Of a stretch of DNA of 64,000 nucleotides, positions 23,033-35,628 are shown one piece after another; within the stretch, counting starts at the first letter, position 1; each line of letters starts with the position of its first letter. This DNA comes from Taxillus chinensis (taxonomy: Eukaryota > Streptophyta > Magnoliopsida > Santalales > Loranthaceae). The DNA is taken from the NCBI GenBank assembly GCA_023512835.1, contig CM042091.1, positions 44,344,107-44,408,106 on the forward strand, read 5' to 3'. The notes beneath the pieces are model-generated. The model was not told the DNA's origin and ran no database searches. It worked only from the letters and a program-made list of their open reading frames with translations. Position numbers and translations under genes: made by a program.

Positions 23033-23291
23033 AAAATGCTCCAGCAAAAAATATTCAATATATATATATATATCAAAATTCTCATAACGACGAGTAGAGT
23101 AAAAAAATGAGGTTCGTGACATGATCCGGGGTGCTATTTTGAAGGTCAATTACTATTTGACCACCATTAGCGGTCTGAACATGGTTTTAACCATAATTTC
23201 TTCATATGACCTCAAAATCAAGCGTGGGCGAAGGTGTTGATCCTCAAATTTGATTTTCTATCCATTAGGACTACCTCTTTGGCATTTGAAG
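22960..23291 (+). repeat. Dispersed repeat block A, copy 3 (5' part)
   Basis: It matches 1-300, including AAAAATATTCAATATATATA, TCAAAATTCTCA and TTTTCTATC, apart from a (TA)n expansion at 22,989-23,029. It is interrupted at 23,292 by an LTR and resumes near 24,830 with CTCTTTATTGTCCTAC, ending with AACAAAATAGGGTCCAAC at about 24,940. Confidence 0.65.
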
Positions 23292-23617
23292 TGTGAGGAC
23301 CAGTGTCCTAGTTCAGAGAGTTAGAGGTTGAGAGGTGCCTTATGGTACTAAAATTTTGGTTTTTATGTGTTTTCTAGTATGTTGGAGTGAGCAAAGGAGG
23401 ATCAAGGTCAAATCCGGATCATCATGGTCAAATTCGAAGCATGAGTAAGGATTCGAGTGATCCCTTAGCACAGAGCAAGTCTCAGTAGCCCGGAGTAATT
23501 CGTAGCGTTGCTAGCCTGAATTGATCCGCAACATCAGTGATCCGGGGTAGCAGAGGTTGGCGTGAGGTCGCCGCATGTTCTGGGCCACGTCGACCTACTA
23601 TTGCGTGTCTTCTTTGT

Positions 23618-23652
<35 letters not shown>

Positions 23653-23682
23653 GGAACCCTAGCCGCCGTTGCACTTTTGGAG

Positions 23683-23717
<35 letters not shown>

Positions 23718-24822
23718 TGGTGTGGAAGGTGAAAATCGAATCCTTAGGTCAAGAATGCGAAGTGCAAGCTTCCAATTCATTTTTCTAGCCGAGGTAGGTG
23801 GTTCTGTCTTCTAGAGTCTGTTCCTATGAGTGTGAAAAGTTATACTATTGGAATTTCAATCTCTGTTTAATATCACGGTTTTGGGGAGATTGTATTGTGA
23901 CTGCGACATCGAGATATAAATATATATACATATCGATATGTGTGTGTGTGTGTGTATTGTGTTGTAATATATGTATATGAAATAAAGATGTTATGGGAAA
24001 TCATATTGAGAAATATTGTGTTTTTGGGGTGAATGTGTAATTGTTATTCTGTAATAGTGATGTGTGATGAGGAGTTTGTGTATATATTGTGTTGTTTTGC
24101 TTGAATGTGTGAAATTTATGTTCTAATGAGGGAACAGTCTATGGGATGGACATGAGTTATTGAGGTCCCATTGAGGGGACAGTCCTTGATTGGACATGAG
24201 ATATTAAGGTTCCATTGAGGGAATAGTCCATGAGATGGACATGAGTTATTGAGGTTCCATGGAGGGGATGGTCCAAGAATGGAACCGAGTATTGAGGTTC
24301 CATTGAGGGAACCACATCTACTGTTATTTATTATTTCAACTACACTGCGTAGCACACACATTCACACTGTGCATATTGTGGAGGAGATGTTGGGTTAGTC
24401 CAGGGAGGCATAACCCCTACTAAGCTATGGTTTGCTCACCCACCTTTAATGTCTTTTCCGCAAGACCTAGCGGGTGTTAGGAGGTTTCACCGTTGTGGAA
24501 GCATGGGTATTTGATTTGTCATTTTATTTGATACATTGTAATTGATGAGACCGAGACTCATGTATTTACTTGAGATTGGTGTATTTATTAGAGACATTGT
24601 GTTTTGGGGCTAGTGACCCTATTTATTATGTGATAGTTTTATTACACGAGTGGTTTTTCTTGTATGGTTTGTGCATGTCATGTATGAGATTGTAGTTGGT
24701 TTTGGGCAACACCCTTGTGGTAGCCCTATTAGGTGACCATTCAATAACCTCTTGTCTTCCTGGGTGTGAAGCATGGGGCATCATTAACCGGTTTCTTAGT
24801 GTTGGAAAATCCGTAACTTTTT
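23292..24822 (+). mobile_element. LTR-like insertion, family 3 (about 1.5 kb), decayed 3' end
   Basis: It begins TGTGAGGACCAGTGTCC, which recurs at 59,730. It carries an AT run, a GA run (23,686-23,714), a donor-like GAGGTAGGTGG at 23,789, a (TG)n run near 23,940 and a 40-44-bp minisatellite (24,125-24,310). The usual end GGGGCGTGACA is replaced by AAAATCCGTAA near 24,813, so the exact end and target duplication cannot be fixed. It splits dispersed block A. Confidence 0.75.
24125..24310 (+). repeat. 40-44-bp minisatellite (TTGAGGTTCCATTGAGGG type)
   Basis: Four to five units of the form TTGAGGTTCCATTGAGG, GGAACAGTCC, ATGGACATGAG occur. Related arrays are at about 25,300-25,480 and 60,560-60,737, in other LTR copies at the equivalent position. 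Confidence 0.8.
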
Positions 24823-24954
24823 GGCTCGGTAGTCTTGACTCTTTATTGTCCTACAAAATTTTACGGCAAGTGAAGGTGATATTAAAAAATAAATAAATTT
24901 GATGAAACATGTCCAACCCGAACAAAATAGGGTCCAACTCACTATCCCAACAGT

Positions 24955-26042
24955 TTGTGGCTTAGAAATATTGTTTGGGTGTTAAGATTGAGTTAGGACT
25001 AAAAACCAGGTGAAAAGGTGTGTTGGTTGGGAGTCAACATGGTAGTGGTCAACCTGGCAAGATGAACTTGGTGGATGGGCCGACTTGGGCGAGTCGACCT
25101 GGATGGCTCGACGTAAGAGGATTTTCTTATGTTTTCTATTCCTTTTCTTCATAGTGAGTTCTTGGAGTTTGTGGAGAGTTTGAGAATTTATTTTAGAGTA
25201 ATTGAGGTGTCTTAAAGTGTGCTTGAATGTGTGTTGTGTATTTAATTATGAAATATCTTTAAGAGGTTTATGTGATATGTGACATTGTCTTTGACACGAG
25301 CATTTAAGTTCCATTGAGAGAACGGTTAGCGTAGATATGAGTACTGATGTTCCATTGGGGGAACAGTCATAGAGTGAACATGAGTATTGAGGCTTCATTG
25401 ATGGGACAGTCCTAGAATGGACATGAGTATTGAGGTTACAATGAAGGGGCAACCCAAAAGTGGCCATGAAATCGTCCTAGAGTAGACACAACTTTTGGTA
25501 TTGTTGTAATTGTGTTGTTTGTTGTGTGAATTATAATTATGAATTTATGCATTATTACACTACGCGGGCACATGAATCCATTGAGCATATAGATAAGATG
25601 TTTGAGTTGGTCTAGGAAAACTTGATTCATCTTGAAGTATAATTTGCTCACCCATCTTTAATATCTCTCTTACAAGTTCTAGCAAGGTGTTAGGTGATTA
25701 TCCCAAAGAGGAGGTAGGAGCAATATTTTTCCTATTCTATTTAGCTTCATCCATTTTGCTTGTTTATGAATTGGGACATTGTTACGCATGAGATAGAAAT
25801 CGTATATTTATTTTGAGACATCATGTTTTGAGACTGATAATTCTATTTATTATATATTGTATTTTCTTATATGTTATATCGAATGCATATGTTTTGTGTT
25901 GTGCACGGCATGGAGTGAATATATAATAGGTTTGGAACAAGACCAGAGAACCCTAATTAGGTAAATGATCACCTAATTAGGGTACTATGAGACATCACTA
26001 ACACTAATTGGTCCATCGGCATTTGGGAATTCGAAACGTGAT
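24955..26042 (+). mobile_element. Degenerate LTR fragment
   Basis: It contains a diverged GTTCCATTGAG / GGACAGTCC array (25,300-25,480), a TTGCTCACCCATCTTTAATATC phrase (split at 25,636-25,657) and a worn 3' end GGGAATTCGAAACGTGATA near 26,025-26,042. These follow the order seen in the other LTRs. No 5' end was identified. Confidence 0.6.
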
Positions 26043-26382
26043 AGGAATCCTTCCATGTTAAGTGTACATGAAGAAATCGATATAAAATGCTTGCCTAAAG
26101 CATTTAGCTTGTTTTACAATCCTAGTATACAAAATAAAAATATATAAATGTTTAATTTTCAAGTAAAGACGATAAAAAATTATAACTGCTTCTTAATTCT
26201 TTTGTGATTATAATATTAATCAGTTATTATTAAATCTTATTATTTTTAATATCATAGTAAATAAACGCACATATACAAATTTTTTTATTTATTTATTCCG
26301 GCAGCGCTAGGCGTTCGATCCTCGTTCGAACGATGGCGAAGACGATGGGATTCACTTGAATCTGTGTCGTATTTCTGAAGAC
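26043..26382 (+). promoter_or_regulatory. 5' flank of NDUFAF2
   Basis: About 340 bp separates the last LTR remnant from the NDUFAF2 start codon, so the proximal promoter must lie here or include LTR sequence. The last 80 bp changes from AT-rich to a CG-containing leader (GGCAGCGCTAGGCG near 26,300). I see no certain TATA box; AATATATAA-type stretches are simply AT-rich. Confidence 0.35.
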
Positions 26383-27253
26383 ATGTCGAAGCTCTTCGCT
26401 AGGATTGCCGGGTTCTTCGCCAATCGAACCTTCGTGGGCGCGGACAAAGCAGGGAACAGATATTTCACCAGAAAAGAAGAGATTGACGGTATTAGTAAGT
26501 GGGTCTTGATCCTTATTACATTTTCTTTGCCTTTGATTTTGAATATTTTCCACGTTTTACGTTTCCCCTGTACTGTGTTTGAAATTTGAGGTTCTGGGAA
26601 TCGTGGGTTTACCATTTATTCGCTACTTAACCTTGTAATAATTTGTCCCACACTGTGCTGTGTGATCTACGTTTTTGTCTGTCTGTCATGATTTTGTGAT
26701 ATATATACTGTTATTACCCAACTGGGTTACTGGAAATTTGATTTTAAAAATGACAGTCTCTTCATAAACAGTAGTTGATGTGTTTTGGCGCATGACTTAG
26801 CTAGTATGATCAGCTACCCTAACTTCAGCGCCTCTGCACTCTCCAGCACTATCTCTTTCAGGTTGAGGATCACATCAGTAAAATGAAAGTTATTTTTAGC
26901 GGTGTGTATAGTCTGGCACCGTGCGTTAAATGTTAAATGTTTCATGATTTATTGATTTCGTTTTTCATTAAAGATGATTTCTTATACTATTACTCGCCTT
27001 CTATTTTGCAGTGAAAGAAAAGAGATGGGTAATTTTCAAAGGGGAGGAGGATCCAACCACGGTCCCAGGTAGGATTTTGAGTCAAATAAATAATTTTTTT
27101 TCTTTTTTTTTGGATGTCAAGCCTTCGTAGAATTGAGACTAATATCTAGTACAAACTGCAGAGTTTTTCCACTCTAGTAACTTTGCTTTCCTGTTGCACT
27201 AAAGGAGCCTTCTATGTAGGCCAAGCTTACCAGAATAGTACCTTTCATGAATG

Positions 27254-27300
<47 letters not shown>

Positions 27301-29536
27301 CAGAAAAGAATTTATTCAAGGTACCACAAAAGATTGCCTAAGAGAAGATCTTAAACAAATGTATATAAGAGAGGATCTTTTTTTCTATGTATTTTCTCAT
27401 ACTCAAGATTGTTTTTGTCATTGATGGTTGTAGTTGAGTGGATATGCTGGCTGAATGGACAGCGCAAAAGAGCTCCAACTCCAGAGGTAAACTGAGATGT
27501 ATCTTTTCACCAGTTGATTATCTTTTGTTTCCAGCTTCCTTAAAAGTTGATTTTTTTCCCCTGTGCACGTTAGAAAATGTTCTGTTTTTTCCCTTTATAT
27601 TGGGATTATAAGAAATGCAACTTAATGATGATTGCATCTTTTCTGTAGGAATTGATTGAGTTGGAGGCCAGGCGTGAACAAGTTAGACTTAATGTTGCTT
27701 GTACGTGTTACTTGTCGTCTCATTTGTTAAGTCTTTTAGGTTTCTTTGCTGCTGCTAGCCTGCTACTATCTAGTTTTTAGTCCATTCTCATTTAATTTCA
27801 TAAATTTGATCACTCGCTTGTTGATCGAAGCCCATCTTTAGCCAAAGGTTGTCTTGAATTGTTTACTAGAACCATAGATTATAAATAGATATTCGCATTT
27901 TGAATCCCATCTGAAGGGATGTTTCTTTAGAATTGCTTCCATACTCTTTCTTATTGCTTTTGTCACATGTTTGCAGTATTTTTAATCATCATTCTTTATT
28001 TTTGAAAGTTCTCAAGAAAGAAGAGGAAAGAAAAGCTAAAGAACACGGTGCTCAAAAAGTTGTGCACATTGGTCAGTACTGAATTCAAAATTTTGTAATT
28101 GCTTTAAGTTGTCTATCAAAATATTATTTATTCATGTCTGAGTAGGTAAAGGTGGAAGTCCAGACCTGAAGAGCTTCATTCAGCAATTTCCATCTGCTTC
28201 AGAAGGTAGTGTTTATATACCAGCGCTGTATAAATTGAGGGTTCTCCTCTCAGATTCCTTAAAACATCAAAATGTGTTAGGATGCTCAAAATAAAATGTT
28301 CATAACATCTAGAACCCAACTACTTATTCATTTGTTTCATCAAAAGATTGCATTTGGTAAGATAATATGGAAAGGTTACCCATGTGGTATTTACAATGGT
28401 TCACTATCCACCTGGATATTAGATTGCTGGCAGTTTTTGCGGTTGAATCTTAGGAAAATTAGGTATTTATTCTCATGTAGAAAAATTAGGAAATAAAAAA
28501 ATGAGTAAAGGGAAAAATTGTAATGCCATTTGTTACTCTTCAAGTAGCATGACAGCCAAGTATATGTGCGGACAGGCAATATTTTCAATACCAAATCTTT
28601 CCAACACTAAACTAGGTTAAGCTATCCAACAAGTAATCATGTCAACTGAACAAATCGTTAACTAAAGATGATTGATGAACCCATTTGACAAAAGAGTAAG
28701 CAAGCAAACAAATGAATTACCTGGCAGATTTGGTAATAACAATCAGGATTTTTTTTGCACTGAAAATTGATCAAATATGTTAGTTGGAACTGACTCATGT
28801 ATTCTAAATATGTTACTGCCGCAGTCTCAGTTAATAATTATTTCTGAATGATGCATGTTTTCCCAAAATCAATCCGCATGATATAGGAAACTGTTGCCTG
28901 TTTGGAGCTTCTTAATAGATGTTCCATTTTAGTATAATGTTCCCTACTCTCTGGGCTTACTTTCTTTTTCTTTCTTTTTTTTTTTTTTTTTTTTGGGGGG
29001 GGGGGGGGATCTTATGAAGTTGACGGATTTGTGGAAGCCTCTGAGGAGACAGCAAATTGTGTGAGGTGGGTCGGCTCAAACTTTAGGGTATTCAATTCAC
29101 AATAAATGATACGTGACTGAGCTATTTTAGTTTGTGAAGTAATTTTTGTTGGCTGCTGAACTTGCTTAGCAATTTTTGGATCCCTAAATGATTTGTTCCG
29201 ATAAAATGAGATTATTGCTTGCATTTTACAGGACCCGCAGATTGGACTCAAGAAATATGACACCTCAAGAAGAGTAAGTTATTTGTTTTTAGTTTCCTTT
29301 TGTACATTATAACTCAAAGTTCAAGCCATATATATTGCAGAGAGCAACCATATTTACGGTGGCCTTTTAAAAATAGCAGAATCCAAAATTTGGGTCTGGC
29401 TTAAAGAGTTCCTAAGTTATTTGATTTTTATGGTTATGCATGCACGTATGTTGCCACATTTTTTTTTTCCAGGTCTTCAGAACCAACAGGATCTGGTCAG
29501 TCTTTCAGGCCCGGGACATGGCAGCCACCAACATAA
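26383..29536 (+). CDS. NDUFAF2: NADH dehydrogenase 1 alpha subcomplex assembly factor 2 (mimitin / B17.2-like)
   Basis: It is a mitochondrial assembly factor for respiratory complex I, related to the B17.2 subunit, acting at the inner membrane/matrix. Nine exons splice into 182 codons plus TAA: 26,383-26,494; 27,012-27,068; 27,434-27,486; 27,649-27,700; 28,009-28,071; 28,146-28,205; 29,020-29,065; 29,232-29,273; 29,473-29,536. All introns are GT..AG and phases agree. Family blocks seen: GFFANRTFVGADKAGNRY and EEIDG in exon 1, KEKRWVIFKGEEDP in exon 2, VEWICWLNGQR in exon 3, GSPDLKSFIQQFP in exon 6, and the conserved tail EPTGSG..FRPGTWQPPT. The start at 26,383 (MSKLFARI) matches the family; an in-frame ATG at 26,356 is an alternative. 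Exon 7 is the least certain: its acceptor ATGAAG follows a long T then G run, but it is needed to keep frame. Name confidence is high; exon edges are by eye. Confidence 0.92.
27258..27297. repeat. (TA)n microsatellite in NDUFAF2 intron 2
   Basis: About 40 bp of pure TA repeat, 190 bp downstream of exon 2. It is likely length-variable. Confidence 0.9.
28976..29008 (+). repeat. Poly-T / poly-G run before NDUFAF2 exon 7
   Basis: About 19 T then 14 G occur just before the inferred exon 7 acceptor (AG at 29,018-29,019). The T run could serve as a polypyrimidine tract, but the G run between it and the AG is unusual. Homopolymer lengths here may be assembly-dependent. Confidence 0.75.
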
Positions 29537-30080
29537 TGAAAATTGCACGCTATTGAACCATACAACGAACATTAGTCTAATTATTTGTTTCTGCTGGTCT
29601 GGGCAGAACATGCTATGAATGAGTCCCAAGATTCAAGTAACTTCACTAATGAACAGCATCATTGTCACATGAAGCTTATAATTGGTCGACACGTGGTATC
29701 TTTTTTTGGCTATATTTTAAATGTGTTGCTCATATTTTAAAATTTTAGTGAAAATTTTGATCGCCAAATTTATTGCAAGTTTTCTCGTCTCCCTATGATT
29801 TTTACCTTGGTGTGATCTAAAACTTGTGTTGACTTGGGTGAAACTCTTTCCCTGAACACTATACGGCAATTTTAGTTTTTGTGGGAGTTAGTTTTTGCTG
29901 CCTGGCTTGGTTCATCAATGTAGCATCATTTCTTTCTTTCTTTTTTAATTTTATCGGGGTATGGGGTGGGTAGAAAATTAATCATTGAAGTTTTGAACTC
30001 GACCTAATTCCTACATGTGTAGTTGTCAAATCGTTAGACTAATATGATTTTATTGTTTATCCTAGGTGGTAATATTGGGG
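29537..30080 (+). other. NDUFAF2 3' UTR and flank
   Basis: Gene-like base composition continues for a few hundred bases after the stop. No canonical AATAAA is obvious within 400 bp. A TTTCTTTCTTTCTTTTTTAA stretch lies near 29,930. Confidence 0.4.
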
Positions 30081-30998
30081 GGGTGTAAAGGAAAGCGTGT
30101 GTTATTTTTAAAATTGGGATGAGTGATGATAAAAGGTCACCTAAGCTACTGGGTACGATATGGACTTAAAATAAACATAAAACCAACTAGGATAACCATG
30201 GGATCCATGTAAAGATTTAAAATAAAACAAAGCGACATAAGTAAATTAATAAGACAAAAATAGACATTGACATAAAGTATACATATAAAAGTAAAGTATA
30301 TTAATTACAAAAGACTTTAACAAAAGTGACATTGATATAAAGTAAACACAAAAAAGGACGCAAAGTAAACTAATAATGAGAAATCAAATAATGACGAAAA
30401 AAAAAAAGAAAACAACTAAAGATTACTTACAAATAATAAATATAAGAAATATAAACTTAAATACAACTATTATATCATAACTTTCACGATTGTAATCGTA
30501 TTGGTAATCTAGATCCGTATTGGATTTCTCTGTTGGTTCTAGACACCGTATTGATTAACAATATGGAAGTACAAGTAAAACATACATACATATACATATA
30601 TGTAGTCAATCTCCACAATTGAAACCTTGTTGGATTTAAACCATATTGGAGCATAAACTACCGTATTGGTTTAGGATACCGTATTGGTTATCGGTATGGA
30701 AACATATACATATATTTATATGTTAACACACACATAAACATATATATAAGAGAGGGGAGAAGAAGAGATACATACTTATACATATATACAAGTATATATA
30801 TATATATATAACTTATATACTGGATAAGGATCCGGGGATTAAGGATGAAGAACAAGAACAACTACTCCATTAATATTTTTGTAAACATGTTACAATTTGT
30901 ATACAACATTTGAAAGAAGAGAAGAAGGGAGGAGAGAGGAGCTTCAGAGAGAAGCTTCCTTCATACAGTTGTGGAAGATGCTTCAAAGAGAAGCTATC
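30081..30998. other. AT-rich repeat DNA
   Basis: It holds scattered ACATATATA-type stretches and repeated CGTATTGG phrases (30,497-30,700: CGTATTGGTAATC, CCGTATTGGATT, CCGTATTGATTA, CCGTATTGGTTA). 30,900-30,998 has duplicated AGAGAAGC / GGAAGATGCTTC phrases. It is probably a decayed LTR or leader. No coding sequence was recognised. Confidence 0.4.
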
Positions 30999-31452
30999 TG
31001 TCACACCCCCAAATTTCAGGGTATCCAAAACTAGAAACATGACTTCCCCTTGCCCGCACCCGAAAGGTCAAGGGGTAGGTGACTAGCACCAATAGAGACT
31101 ACACGGCGGGTGCTGTCTCAAATATGTAACCCTGTATAGTCATACATCAAGGGTAATCCTATACTTTCTCATACATCATCATGCATACAATAAGTTAAAC
31201 GGTCATACAGACATCACATCACAAACAGTATGCAAATACAACTGTTTACGGACCCATGTCCGGGATACAATACAAAACAATACAGAAGATAGTACTGTGT
31301 CATACATCAGAGTAGTGGCACGTCCTCCTGGAAGAAAGTCCTCCACTAGTCTCGGGTCACACCTGAAAAAAAGGGTAAACAACAAGTAGGGGTGAGCGAC
31401 AAGCTCAGTAGGTGACCCCAAAACTCCACATCATGCAAACATACAAGTTTAT

Positions 31453-34366
31453 TGTAAGACCCGCAAAATTTTCTAACTATTTAAGTTCTTCCTTAAATAG
31501 TAATAATAATATAATAATAAAGTCATTACTAACAATAGTTAGAAAGAATATTTTAGATATTTTCACGATAAAAATAAGTACCCAATATAGTCATTTAAAT
31601 AGCATGTGACTAGTAAGTAGCCGTTAAAATAGTAACTAGCCGTTAGAATAGTAACTAGCCATTGGAATAAGTAACTAACTGTTATGAATAGTATCCGTTT
31701 GAATTGTTATAAATAGGTATGAGTATGAGATTTTATTTATAAGAGAGTATAGAAATAAGAAGAATAATAATAAGAGGTTATGACATCAAGCTCTCAAGTA
31801 CCGCCATCCGAGAATAATGTACGAGATGAAGATCGGCGAGCAATACGACTTGAAGTTACAAAGCTATGCTTTGCCATAGATGAGCTAAATGCTCGTGTCC
31901 AATGGCTGCAATATAATGCAACGAGACACAGGGAGAAGTTTGAGGTTATTCGTGCAACAACCACAATAATGTTACCAAGGGTTGTGCGGCTCTCTACTAC
32001 CAAGCACAACACGTCCTACGCACATACGCTAATACAATTCAAGAAATTTTACGAAGACCATAAAATATGATATTAATGTTTATGTTTAGATTTATAATAT
32101 TTTATGCGATAATGTTATCTTACTTTATTGTTTATTGATTACGCAATTATATTATTTTATCCGCGTTAATATTAAATACGTTATAAAAATAAAATAATTT
32201 CTTATACGTCATAAAAAGTTTAGATGCTATATATTATGTCATTTAGTTTCTTAAACCAAATTACTATGGGTAAGTAAGTATTACAAGCCTTAACTTTACC
32301 AAAAGTATAAAACATAGGTAAAGCCCAAAAATTTGAATGAGGCAGATTCTGGAGGTCCCATTCAAAAATCCATAACTTGAATTATACAGATCTAATTGAC
32401 ATGAAATCAAAGCCCATTTGTTCATTTATGACTTAGCTAAAACGTGTAGAAATTTCAGAATTTAATATAAATCCAATCAATTCCAGAAGTTAAAATACTA
32501 CACATAGGTTCAGTATGAACGGGTAAACATTTTAGTATGACTTTAAAATTCAATAACTTTTGTTATATATATGTAAAAATTATAAAATTGATACCCATTT
32601 GTATATATTTGAGTCAGTAATGCAATACAATTGTCCGTTTTTCAAAAACTATAAAATTAAAAATGTTATAATTGAATTAGTAGGGAGTACACCAATATGG
32701 ACTTTTGATGCCAAAGGAACCTTCTAGGTTAAAAAAGTCTTAAAACATTTTTTAAATGGTAGGAGGAGATACCCACGTTTTAATAAAGGATAATAAGAGA
32801 AAAATAAAGCATTATATATATTTTAAATAATTTAATTTAATGCCAAAGTCAAATTCGTACACTATTTTTCATACTATTACACCTATCACCTTACCTATAA
32901 ATAACATGCCTCACTTCCCTTCTCAAGCACTCTTTCCATTCAAATAAGCCACAAAACTCTCCTCTAAATACTCCCCAAAAAGTTTTATTAACACCTCAAT
33001 AGTCCTCCAAGCCTTCTCTTCTCTCGATCTTCCTCTCACCGTTGGAAGTTCCAAAAGGTAAATATTTCAAGTATATATTAATCATGTTCTTGAAAGGCTA
33101 ATCCTCCTCATACATATATATATTATGGATGGCCTTGCCCCTCAATATATATATGTATATTTATTAAATAATACGTATATGTGTATATATAGATTATTAT
33201 TATTCCATGGAAGGCTAAGCCTCCTCATACATATATATATATATATTATGGATGGCTTTGCCCCTCAATATATATATGTATATGATACGTATATATGTAT
33301 ATATAGATTATTATTATTTCATGGAAGGCTAAGTCTCCTCATACATATATATATTATGGATGGCTTTGCCCCTCAATATATATATGTATATTGTATATTA
33401 TATATGTATATGTATACGTATAGATTATTATTATCATGAGAAGTTTTTCCACCATAATATACTCATATATGTCTCTCAATATATTATTTATGAATATACT
33501 ATTATTATTAAAACTAAAATATTAACTTTTAAATTTTGTTTCAAGGTTTATAAATGCGGAAGACAAAAAGATTGTAAGGATCCCCTCTCCCTTTCCTTAC
33601 CACGATCTCCGATGTGGAAATTCATTTCCTATTTCTTCTCTATATTTCTATCTCAAGATTTCTCTTCATAATATTATTTTAAGAAGAATTAACTTTCTTT
33701 GGCATTTCTTGGAAACTTGGTAATCTAATTTATTGAATGGTGAATAACCCTTTTACTTATCGAACTATTATTGCAAGACCTTCCTTTATGTTGAAATTTA
33801 CCATTGATGTGATTGTTTGAAGATTTGTGAAGATATGTTTTATGTTTGGCAATATGTTTATGGGTGGTTCCAAAAAAGACCTCCAATGTATTGGGTAAAG
33901 AACATCACCTGGAGAGTATCAATCCAGTTGATAACAAGTTATGCATTGACATCTAGGTGGTGAACCTAGATGAGTAGATATTCTTATTCTTTCATGAGTT
34001 GATTATTCTCCATATATTATTCGTTACTTTTAACCTTCTTGGGCTATTTGAGCTCATTTCCTTTATGTTTTCTTCCAACCCCAGGGAACTAGGAGAAAGC
34101 AAGGATGCTAGGATAATGGTGTCCAAGAATGCTTGGAATAAAATCATAAGAAGACTATGCATGTAGTATTTATATGTCATGTAAACTATAATGGGTTATC
34201 AACACCTAGTCTCTAAACGCTAAACCTTAGAGATCTTGTGATGAGTCTTGATGTAATAAATAAACCATCGAATTTATGTTGAGCAATAGATTACTATTCA
34301 TATAATTGTAATATCTTATTTGTCTAACGCACCCGGTCCTGGAAGTCCAGATTTGAGGGCGTTACA
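31453..34366 (+). mobile_element. Solo LTR of a second family (2,914 bp) nested in the Tekay-like LTR
   Basis: It begins TGTAAGACCCGCAAAATTTT and ends GGGCGTTACA. The 5-bp duplication TTTAT lies at 31,448-31,452 and 34,367-34,371. The interrupted LTR sequence resumes exactly (compare TAAGTCTATACTATATGCTC at 61,176-61,195). There is no internal repeat or pol, so this is a solo LTR. A TATA box CTATAAATA lies at 32,895-32,903, followed by CT-rich leader sequence and a donor-like AAAAGGTAAATATT near 33,053. A truncated relative lies at 57,177-58,573. A 96-codon open frame at 31,780-32,070 has no family I recognise. Confidence 0.92.
33070..33436 (+). repeat. About 115-bp AT-rich tandem repeat, three copies
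   Basis: Units start near 33,093, 33,209 and 33,322. Each has GGCTAAGYCTCCTCATACATA, then ATTATGGATGGCYTTGCCCC, then GTATATATAGATTATTATTA or a close variant. It lies just after the leader of the 31,453-34,366 LTR. The related LTR at 57,177 carries a different array (49-bp unit, 58,410-58,565) at the same place. Confidence 0.8.
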
Positions 34367-35084
34367 TTTATACTATATGCTCGGTGTACTCATGCACCGT
34401 GTAGTGTGAACAATCATCAGGACACGGCCTGCAAACAAACATCAAGACCCAGCCTGCCCACACAGGACGGCTTGTCCACCATACTCCACGGGATCCCACT
34501 CAAGGCACTCAGCCCTAGCTCCACGAGCTCAATGGCTCAACACAGGCCTTAGCCTCATGGTGAGAACATTAACAAGTTATAGAGCCCAAAGCTCCAAATC
34601 CTCAAACCAACATACTAACACCAGTATGGCATGTAGATCTACAAACCTCCCTTTATAACTGAGGCCAGTTTTAACAAACCGATCCTCATACTTTAACCAA
34701 GGAAGAAGATACTCATAACAATTGTTTTCTTGCAATAAAAAGTTTTGGCATTGAGTCTCCATATCATAACTAAGATAATCTGATTTTTGAGGATTTTTCT
34801 GAGATGTCTAACCCCACTTTCCAAAAATTCACCTTTACGAAAAACTAGATTTTTCTGAGATTTTACATTAAAACCCAATTTTCACATTTTGAAGGAGTGA
34901 GAATTTAATTTTCTAGTATTTTTCTTTGAATCCGAAAGGGGGGTATTTCGCTATTTACATTATAACTTAATACTTAAATGTGGAGAGACTTAAAGGTGAC
35001 AATGTAAATAGTCCAATCTAGTGCAGTGCAGTTGCACTGCTGCGGAAACACTGTTACGGATCGATGCTGTGGATCGATGTTGCG

Positions 35085-35220
35085 GAGCGAAGCTGCTGAC
35101 TCTGAAGTTGCTGACTGCGAAGCTGCTGACTACGAAGCTGCTGACTCCGAAGCTGCTGACTGCAGCTGCTAACTACAAAGCTGCTGACTACGAAGCTGCT
35201 GACTGTAGCTGTTGACTGTG
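35085..35220 (-). repeat. GAAGCTGCTGACT tandem array in LTR
   Basis: About ten units of 13 bp, mostly GCTGCTGACTNCGAA, some degenerate. On the minus strand it follows the anchor CTGGGCGAACTTTAGGGTC (35,233-35,251). Confidence 0.85.
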
Positions 35221-35585
35221 ACCTTCGACCCTAAAGTTCGCCCAGGGTACTATTCATCATCGTTTTTGCCTGTTCTTTTTCTGGAATCAACCTAGCGACC
35301 CCCAGGCACTCACAAACACGCGTTTTACTCAACAGACTACAAAATTACATACCCAAATTGATATAAATCAGTTCTTACCCACAGATTTTATGCTAAACCA
35401 TTAGATCTAACCCAAAATTGGGTTTCCCCCAAAACTTAAGGTTCATTCTCAATTTCATAAATCATGATAAATTCATGCATATTCAAAGATATAATGAATA
35501 TAAGAAGTTCAAGGACACCTACTTGGAATGATTATTTGCGATCCACAAGCTCTAATCACCCCAAAATCACCAAAGGAAGCCCTTC

Positions 35586-35628
<43 letters not shown>

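Noticed and set aside
31780..32070. 96-codon frame inside the 31,453 solo LTR as a host gene
   Set aside because: It lies wholly within an LTR upstream of that LTR's TATA box, and no homologous protein was recognised. It is kept only as a note in the element's annotation.
35021..35215. Leucine/alanine repeat-like frame (KLLTAKLLT)
   Set aside because: It is the translation of the 13-bp GCTGCTGACT array.
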